Source: Flavobacteriaceae bacterium
GTDB taxonomy: Bacteria; Bacteroidota; Bacteroidia; Flavobacteriales; Flavobacteriaceae
DNA: 64,000 nucleotides
Direction of reading: 5' to 3'
Assembly (NCBI GenBank): GCA_028280265.1
Contig: JANQMD010000004.1
Coordinates: 1-64,000, forward strand
Shown here: positions 59,289-64,000 of the stretch, one piece after another
How the letters are laid out: the number at the start of each line of letters is the position of its first letter
Position numbering within the stretch: position 1 is the stretch's first letter
The notes under the pieces: generated by a model
Seen by the model: only the letters and a program-made list of their open reading frames with translations
The model's database searches: none
Told to the model about the DNA's origin: nothing
Program-made: the position numbers and the translations under genes

Positions 59289-61004
59289 TTACCCGATAAT
59301 CATTCCTGCAATGGTTGCCGACATTAAAGAAGCAATCGTACCTCCAATAAGCGCTTTCATTCCAAATTCAGAAAGTGTTTTTCGTTGTCCTGGTGCTAAA
59401 GATCCAATACCTCCAATTTGAATTCCTATCGATGCGAAATTGGCAAATCCACAAAGCATATAAGTCGCCATGATTACAGACTTGTTATAGGTTAAATGTG
59501 TTGCACTGGCCACGTCTTTTAACTCAGCTAATTGAATATATCCAATAAACTCACTCGCTGCTAATTTAATTCCTAGAAGCTGTCCCATTAAAGTCATATC
59601 CTCCGATGCTACTCCAATCAGCCACATCAAAGGAGCAAAAGCGTATCCTAGTATAAATTCTAATGAAAGTTTATCATAAACAGTATTTGCTGCGATCCAA
59701 GAATTAATAGAAGTAAGTTCTCCTACAATATCTCCTAAAAACCCATTTAGCATTGCAATAAAAGCAACAAATACCAATAACATTGCGCCAACATTCACCG
59801 CCAAACGAAGGCCTTCCGTAGTACCATTTGCAATGGCATCTAAAATATTAGATCCAATTTTTTCTTGAGATACCTTTACATCTGTATTCACCTCTTCTGT
59901 TTGTGGATACAAAATCTTAGAAATGACAATGGCTCCGGGAGCTGCCATTACAGAAGCCGCTAACAAATGCTTTGCAAACACCAATTGAAGTGCTGGATCA
60001 TCACCTCCCAAGAAACCAATATAGGCAGCCAAAACGGCTCCCGCTACTGTGGCCATTCCACCAATCATCACTAATAACATTTCAGATCGGTTCATTTTCT
60101 CCAAATAAGCTTTGATCAGTAAAGGAGCTTCTGTCTGACCGAGGAAAATATTTCCAGCTACTGATAGACTTTCCATTCCTGAAATACCAAGAAATTTAGA
60201 TAATATCCATGCTAATGCCTTTACGACCCATTGTATAATCCCTAAATAAAACAGTAAAGAAGTTAATGCTGAGAAGAAGATAATCGTAGGTAGCACCTGA
60301 AAAGCAAAAATGTAACCAAAAGTATCCATATCTACCACCAATCCTTCAAATAAAAATTTACTACCAGCTTTGGTGTAATTTAGAATTTCAATGAATAGCC
60401 TACCAACAAGATTAAATCCTTTTTGAATAAAAGGAACTTTTAGCACCCCTATAGCAATGACCAATTGCAATGATAATCCTATTCCTATTTTTTGCCAATT
60501 GATTGCTCTTCTATTCGCGCTGAATAAAAATGCTATGATTAGCAGTACTACCATACCTAAAACCCCTCTCCATAAAGTATCTACGGAGAATCCTTGACTG
60601 GGAATAATTTTACTTTCTTGCTCTACTACTTCTACAGAGTTTATAACTGCTGGTATTTTTTCTTTTAGAGAGAAATTATAAGATATATTGTTTTCTATGA
60701 TGGTCAATATAGAATCTGTATGTTTAGAAATGTTGTAATATCTAACAGTATCCTTCGGCTTTGTATAATTGAATATTAATAAATTATTCTGATGGATATA
60801 AGTTCCTTCAGCTTTCAAACTATCCTTAGCAGCTAAAGTGTAGGTAAAATTTCCATCTTTGAGATGAAATACATCGCTTTCATCAATTGTAATGATCTTT
60901 TTTCCTTCTTTTAGAATGGCTTCGAAGTTCCAATTCTGTTCCAGTGTTTGGGAAATTCCAAAAAACGGCATCAAACAAAAAAGAAGCAAGTATATTTTTC
61001 TCAT
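59289..61004 (-). CDS. CNT-family nucleoside transporter with exported N-terminal domain
   Basis: This 571-residue protein has a signal peptide (LLLFCLMPFFGISQ), about 110 residues of beta-rich domain (FHLKDGNFTYTLAAKD, NNLLIFNYTKPKD, YYNISKHTDSILTII), then the concentrative nucleoside transporter core: GLSLQLVIAIGVLKVPFIQ, IFLGQTEAPLLI, GGMATVAGAVLAAYIGF and GFANFASIGIQIGGIG. CNT proteins import nucleosides with H+ or Na+. The N-terminal domain is not part of the usual family and may be a periplasmic accessory domain. It neighbours thyA and the DUF151 gene. Confidence 0.88.
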   Translation of the reverse strand: MRKIYLLLFCLMPFFGISQTLEQNWNFEAILKEGKKIITIDESDVFHLKDGNFTYTLAAKDSLKAEGTYIHQNNLLIFNYTKPKDTVRYYNISKHTDSILTIIENNISYNFSLKEKIPAVINSVEVVEQESKIIPSQGFSVDTLWRGVLGMVVLLIIAFLFSANRRAINWQKIGIGLSLQLVIAIGVLKVPFIQKGFNLVGRLFIEILNYTKAGSKFLFEGLVVDMDTFGYIFAFQVLPTIIFFSALTSLLFYLGIIQWVVKALAWILSKFLGISGMESLSVAGNIFLGQTEAPLLIKAYLEKMNRSEMLLVMIGGMATVAGAVLAAYIGFLGGDDPALQLVFAKHLLAASVMAAPGAIVISKILYPQTEEVNTDVKVSQEKIGSNILDAIANGTTEGLRLAVNVGAMLLVFVAFIAMLNGFLGDIVGELTSINSWIAANTVYDKLSLEFILGYAFAPLMWLIGVASEDMTLMGQLLGIKLAASEFIGYIQLAELKDVASATHLTYNKSVIMATYMLCGFANFASIGIQIGGIGSLAPGQRKTLSEFGMKALIGGTIASLMSATIAGMIIG

Positions 61005-61013
61005 AGGTAGTAA

Positions 61014-61622
61014 TTATGAACGTTTGCTAATTTCGTCACGAATCTTGGCTGCTAGCTCATAATCTTCGTTAGCTACGGCCTCATTTAACTGATGGTGTAA
61101 TTCTTTTAAAGAGAATTTTGATAAGTTGGATGTTTCCCCAACCTCTTCTTCTAAGTTTACCTCTACAGCTTCGGGATCTAAGCTTTGTTCAATCGCTAGT
61201 TCCTCTTCTATTTTTAGATAGATTCCTGCTTTATCTAAAATATTTTCGTAGGTATATATTGGAGCTTTAAATCGAACTGCAATTGCTATTGCATCCGAAG
61301 TTCTTGTATCTATAATTTCTTCAACACCATCTTTTTCACAAATCAGGCTGGAGAAAAAGATTCCATCTACTAACTTATGAATAATGACTTGTTTGACTTC
61401 TATTTCGAATCGTTCTGAAAAGGTTTTGAATAAGTCGTGAGTAAGCGGTCTGGGTGGTCTAATTTCTTTCTCTAGGGCAATGGCTATAGACTGGGCTTCA
61501 AAAGCTCCTATGATAATGGGAAGCGTTCTTGTTCCATCCATTTCACTCAGAACTAATGCATAAGCTCCACTTTGAGTTTGACTGTAAGAAATCCCCTTAA
61601 TCGTTAGTTTTATTAAACTCAT
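61014..61622 (-). CDS. DUF151 bifunctional nuclease with UVR motif
   Basis: This 202-residue protein has the DUF151 domain (LKLTIKGISYSQ-like start, LPIIIGAFEAQSIAIALE, RPLTHDLFKTF, DTRTSDAIAIAVRF) and a C-terminal UvrB/UvrC helical motif (LHHQLNEAVANEDYELAAKIRDEI). Such proteins have RNase/DNase activity in plants and mycobacteria. ATG 61622 is chosen because the longer frame enters the terminator at 61641-61691. It lies 9 bp from the CNT transporter. Confidence 0.88.
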   Translation of the reverse strand: MSLIKLTIKGISYSQTQSGAYALVLSEMDGTRTLPIIIGAFEAQSIAIALEKEIRPPRPLTHDLFKTFSERFEIEVKQVIIHKLVDGIFFSSLICEKDGVEEIIDTRTSDAIAIAVRFKAPIYTYENILDKAGIYLKIEEELAIEQSLDPEAVEVNLEEEVGETSNLSKFSLKELHHQLNEAVANEDYELAAKIRDEISKRS

Positions 61623-61640
61623 ATCAATCATCAAAAAGCA

Positions 61641-61691
61641 AAAAAGGCTGTCCAATTCATGGCAATGACCAAAAAATTAGACAGCCCTTTT
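61641..61691 (-). terminator. Terminator after etfA
   Basis: The arms AAAAAGGCTGTC (61641-61652) and GACAGCCCTTTT (61680-61691) pair, and the minus-strand stem ends in a T run. It ends the etfB-etfA transcript. Confidence 0.85.
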
Positions 61692-61714
61692 ACTAGGGCA
61701 CAATTTAATAAAAA

Positions 61715-62677
61715 TTATGAGTTTTGCGCTTTAAAATCTTTCAGTTTGCTAATTAACTGAGGTACAACTTCAAAAGCATCTCCTACAATTCCATAATCGG
61801 CTGCTTTGAAGAAAGGGGCCTCTGGATCTGTATTCACCACAACCTTTACTTTAGAGGCATTAATTCCCGCCAAATGTTGAATGGCTCCTGAGATTCCGAT
61901 TGCAATGTATAGGTTAGATGCTACTGGTTTTCCTGTTTGTCCTACGTGCTCACTATGAGGCCTCCATCCCAAATCTGAAACAGGCTTAGAACAAGCTGTA
62001 GCTGCCCCTAATACTTCTGCCAACTCTTCTACCATTCCCCAATTCTCAGGTCCTTTTAAACCTCTTCCTGCTGACACGACAACATCTGCATCAGCGATGG
62101 TTACTTTTCCAGACGCTTTTTCAATATTGGTTGATTTCACTCCAGAAGCTACAACCTCTGCATCAAAATTTTCTACAGATGCACTAGCTGCGTTTTCATG
62201 AACTCCAAATGAGTTTTTTGCAACACCTAATACTTTGTTTTCAGTAGAAATCTCTGTATTATTAAATCCTTTGTTAGAAAATGCTTTTCTCTTCACAACA
62301 AATGGACTCGTAGAACTTGGCGTTTCTACAACATTTGAAGCATATCCTGCGTCTAATCCTACAGCTACTAATGGAGCTACATAAAGTCCATCAATACTAG
62401 AATCTAAAACTACTACGTTTGCTTCTTTGGCTTTTGCAGCTTGCTCAATCACTGCCGCATAACTCTTTGCATTAAAAACTGATAATCCATCATTATTAAC
62501 AGTAAGGATGGTCTCTGCTCCATAATTTTGTAATTCAGATGCATCGTCTGCATTAATTGTTAAAGCAATTAAATTCGTTCCTAACTGGTCAGCTACTTTT
62601 TTCCCATAAGAAACCACTTCATAAGCCGATTTCTTGAACTTCCCATCTGTTGAACTTGCATATACTAAAACTGACAT
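61715..62677 (-). CDS. etfA: Electron transfer flavoprotein alpha subunit
   Basis: This 320-residue FAD-binding subunit has an N-terminal domain and the C-terminal FAD motif DVVVSAGRGLKG, SEHVGQTGKPVASNLYIAIGISGAIQHLAG and VVNTDPEAPFFKAADYG. With EtfB it passes electrons from acyl-CoA and other dehydrogenases to the quinone pool. It lies after etfB with a 171-bp gap that carries a REP-like element. Confidence 0.95.
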   Translation of the reverse strand: MSVLVYASSTDGKFKKSAYEVVSYGKKVADQLGTNLIALTINADDASELQNYGAETILTVNNDGLSVFNAKSYAAVIEQAAKAKEANVVVLDSSIDGLYVAPLVAVGLDAGYASNVVETPSSTSPFVVKRKAFSNKGFNNTEISTENKVLGVAKNSFGVHENAASASVENFDAEVVASGVKSTNIEKASGKVTIADADVVVSAGRGLKGPENWGMVEELAEVLGAATACSKPVSDLGWRPHSEHVGQTGKPVASNLYIAIGISGAIQHLAGINASKVKVVVNTDPEAPFFKAADYGIVGDAFEVVPQLISKLKDFKAQNS

Positions 62678-62702
62678 ATCTTTTCTATTTTTTGTCTGTC
62701 TT

Positions 62703-62762
62703 TACGAGGAAGAATAACGAAGTAGTCTTATAATAAGATTGCTTCAATTCGTTCGCAATGAC
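62703..62762. repeat. Degenerate REP-like inverted repeat between etfB and etfA
   Basis: TTACGAGGAAGAATAACGAAG (62703-62722) and the inverted CTTCAATTCGTTCGCAATGA (62742-62761) are an imperfect pair around TAGTCTTATAATAAGATTG. Similar words (ATTACGAA, TTCGTAATGA) occur at 45255-45265, 45352-45362 and 20030-20040. Confidence 0.65.
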
Positions 62763-62848
62763 ATATTTTTTTGTTTAAATGTTAAATAGTTGAATTGCTT
62801 AGGGTTACTTTTAGAACGAGTGAACGTTTAAACAAATCAACATGTAAA

Positions 62849-63595
62849 TTAAATCACTTTCGCTTCGTTGTGTAATAAACTGATCAATTCATCAATATTG
62901 TCAGCATCCACTAACTTAACAGCTCCTTTTGGAGCAGGCTTCTCAAAAGACTGGGTAGACGTTCCATTTTCCGATCCAGTAGGTTCTACAACATTCAAAG
63001 GCTTTTTACGTGCCATCATAATTCCTCTCATATTAGGAATACGCAAATCTGATTCTTCAACAATTCCTTTTTGACCTCCTACAACCAATGGTAATGAGGT
63101 TGCTACTGACTCATTTCCTCCATCAATTTCTCTATTAGCATTGGCATTTGTTCCCTCTACTTCCAATCCAACACATCCGTTTACAAAATTAAAATCGGTA
63201 AGAGCCGCTAACATTCCGGGTACCATTTGCCCATTATAGTCACTAGATTCTTTCCCTGCTAAAACAAGGTCATAACTTCCATTTTTTACAACTTCAGCCA
63301 ATTCTTTTGCAACTGCCAACCCATCAGTTGGTTCAGCATTCACACGAATTGCATCATCTGCACCTATCGCAAGAGCCTTTCTTAATGTTGGTTCTGTAGT
63401 CACATTTCCTACATTCACAACCGTTACAGATGCTCCTTGTTTTTCTTTAAACCACATAGCACGAGTTAACACAAACTCATCGTATGGATTGATCACAAAT
63501 TGAACACCATTGGTATCAAATTTTGTGTCATTGTCCGTGAAATTAATTTTTGAAGTGGTATCAGGTACATGACTGATACATACCAATATTTTCAT
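62849..63595 (-). CDS. etfB: Electron transfer flavoprotein beta subunit
   Basis: This 248-residue AMP-binding partner of EtfA has ICISHVPDTTSKINFTDN at the start, INPYDEFVLTRA, ALAIGADDAIRV, GKESSDYNGQMVPGMLA and RIPNMRGIMMARKKPL near the C-terminus. It is the first gene of the minus-strand etfBA unit. A perfect 12-bp palindrome lies 50 bp upstream of its start. Confidence 0.96.
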   Translation of the reverse strand: MKILVCISHVPDTTSKINFTDNDTKFDTNGVQFVINPYDEFVLTRAMWFKEKQGASVTVVNVGNVTTEPTLRKALAIGADDAIRVNAEPTDGLAVAKELAEVVKNGSYDLVLAGKESSDYNGQMVPGMLAALTDFNFVNGCVGLEVEGTNANANREIDGGNESVATSLPLVVGGQKGIVEESDLRIPNMRGIMMARKKPLNVVEPTGSENGTSTQSFEKPAPKGAVKLVDADNIDELISLLHNEAKVI

Positions 63596-63644
63596 TTAAT
63601 ATTCATTTTAATTTGATGGCTACGAAGATACTACAAATAAATAT

Positions 63645-63670
63645 AAAATACTATGCGTGCATAGTATTTT
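63645..63670. promoter_or_regulatory. 26-bp palindromic operator candidate between etfB and pdhB
   Basis: The arms AAAATACTATGC (63645-63656) and GCATAGTATTTT (63659-63670) are perfectly inverted around GT. It lies 50 bp upstream of etfB and 112 bp upstream of pdhB. Symmetry and length suit a TetR-type dimer operator. Confidence 0.75.
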
Positions 63671-63745
63671 TTGTATCAAAAGTAATTTTAAGAAAACGTT
63701 ATCGTATTTCCAATTCTCAGTGAGTTTTTTTCTGCATATTTTTCC

Positions 63746-63753
63746 TATTTTTG
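63746..63753 (+). promoter_or_regulatory. Promoter -7 element of pdhB
   Basis: TATTTTTG fits TAnnTTTG and lies 29 bp upstream of the ATG at 63783. Confidence 0.55.
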
Positions 63754-63782
63754 CTTTCCAATAAACAACTACATTAAGTTAC

Positions 63783-64000
63783 ATGAAAACAGTTCAATTT
63801 CGCGAGGCCGTTTGTGAAGCAATGAGTGAAGAGATGCGTAGAGATGAAAGCATCTATCTAATAGGAGAAGAAGTTGCAGAATATAATGGTGCTTACAAAG
63901 CAAGTAAAGGAATGTTGGATGAGTTCGGTGAAAAGCGTGTGATTGATGCACCTATTGCCGAATTAGGTTTTGGAGGCATTGCTGTGGGTTCTGCCATGAA
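63783..64000 (+). CDS. pdhB: Pyruvate dehydrogenase E1 beta subunit, partial
   Basis: The first 72 codons are in the window; the gene runs off the right edge. It starts [20 protein letters not shown] and has [19 protein letters not shown] and [17 protein letters not shown]. These are the transketolase-type E1 beta start and the conserved EN(A)E/G region. It makes acetyl-CoA with the E1 alpha and E2 subunits that would lie elsewhere. By sequence alone a 2-oxoisovalerate E1 beta is possible, but the start fits pyruvate dehydrogenase better. Confidence 0.88.
   Translation, partial: MKTVQFREAVCEAMSEEMRRDESIYLIGEEVAEYNGAYKASKGMLDEFGEKRVIDAPIAELGFGGIAVGSAM

Noticed and set aside
59029..59421. Plus-strand 130-codon frame across the thyA-CNT gap
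   Set aside because: It overlaps thyA and the 3' end of the CNT gene, shows no family signature and has no promoter-like start.
5906..62762. Possible CRISPR array from the repeated palindromes
   Set aside because: The elements are dispersed and differ from each other; there are no regular spacers and no cas genes.

Overview
The window reads as a marine-type Flavobacteriaceae (Bacteroidota) chromosome. It is AT-rich. Several starts are preceded by the Bacteroidota -7 element TAnnTTTG, lipoproteins are abundant, and the family assignments (KirBac-like channel, DUF4407, DUF4920, BlaI/M56 pair, MnmD, TlpA lipoproteins) are typical of that group. I cannot name the genus. No rRNA, phage, transposase or CRISPR array was found. 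There is one tRNA (Leu, anticodon TAG).

Layout. (1) 0.2-10.3 kb, minus strand: a kynurenine catabolic operon read from kynU towards the ACMSD gene. It holds kynureninase, an S41 peptidase, kynurenine 3-monooxygenase, a DUF1697 protein, an aminomuconate-deaminase-like RidA, an orphan CdiI-type immunity-like gene, aminomuconate-semialdehyde dehydrogenase, a GNAT, an atypical SDR, 3-hydroxyanthranilate dioxygenase, a hot-dog thioesterase and ACMSD. A KynB-like cyclase lies 30 kb away (40.3-41.1 kb). Tryptophan dioxygenase is not in the window. (2) 10.4-21.7 kb: a Cache lipoprotein, tRNA-Leu, M20 dipeptidase, DoxX-like protein, cyclophilin lipoprotein, a blaI/M56 pair with two operator dyads over its promoter, DUF4407 protein, GNAT, adenine deaminase and a decayed copy of its 3' end. 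(3) 21.8-38.6 kb: a region that looks devoted to collagen-type amino acids. A three-domain protein (hydroxylysine-kinase-like, LytM/M23-like, class III phospho-lyase-like) is followed by an M14 carboxypeptidase lipoprotein, a TlpA lipoprotein and an MHS-type transporter. Next come the hydroxyproline genes: D-hydroxyproline dehydrogenase, hydroxyproline 2-epimerase, DUF885 peptidase, ketoglutarate-semialdehyde dehydrogenase and DapA-type deaminase, with a divergent AraC regulator and a flavin amine oxidase. (4) 38.6-50 kb: small housekeeping and unknown genes, including hemW, a KAP P-loop NTPase between hemW and ruvC, ruvC without an in-frame ATG, a flippase-like membrane protein with a GT2 glycosyltransferase, mnmD and a 44-residue membrane protein. 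(5) 50-64 kb: ilvE, a PqqB-like MBL lipoprotein, a MazG/HisE-like pyrophosphohydrolase, SDR, methyltransferase, KirBac-like channel, M24 peptidase, folA, thyA, a CNT nucleoside transporter, a DUF151 nuclease, etfA, etfB and the start of pdhB.

How it works together. The kynurenine cluster should convert kynurenine to alanine plus 3-hydroxyanthranilate and on through 2-aminomuconate. The hydroxyproline cluster should convert trans-4-hydroxy-L-proline to 2-oxoglutarate in four steps. Peptidases in or beside these clusters (S41, M20, DUF885, M14) would supply the amino acids. The most notable non-coding signals are 7-bp and 8-bp tandem repeats in or next to 5' regions, paired BlaI-type operators, a perfect 12+12 bp palindrome between etfB and pdhB, and several unrelated families of REP-like intergenic palindromes.
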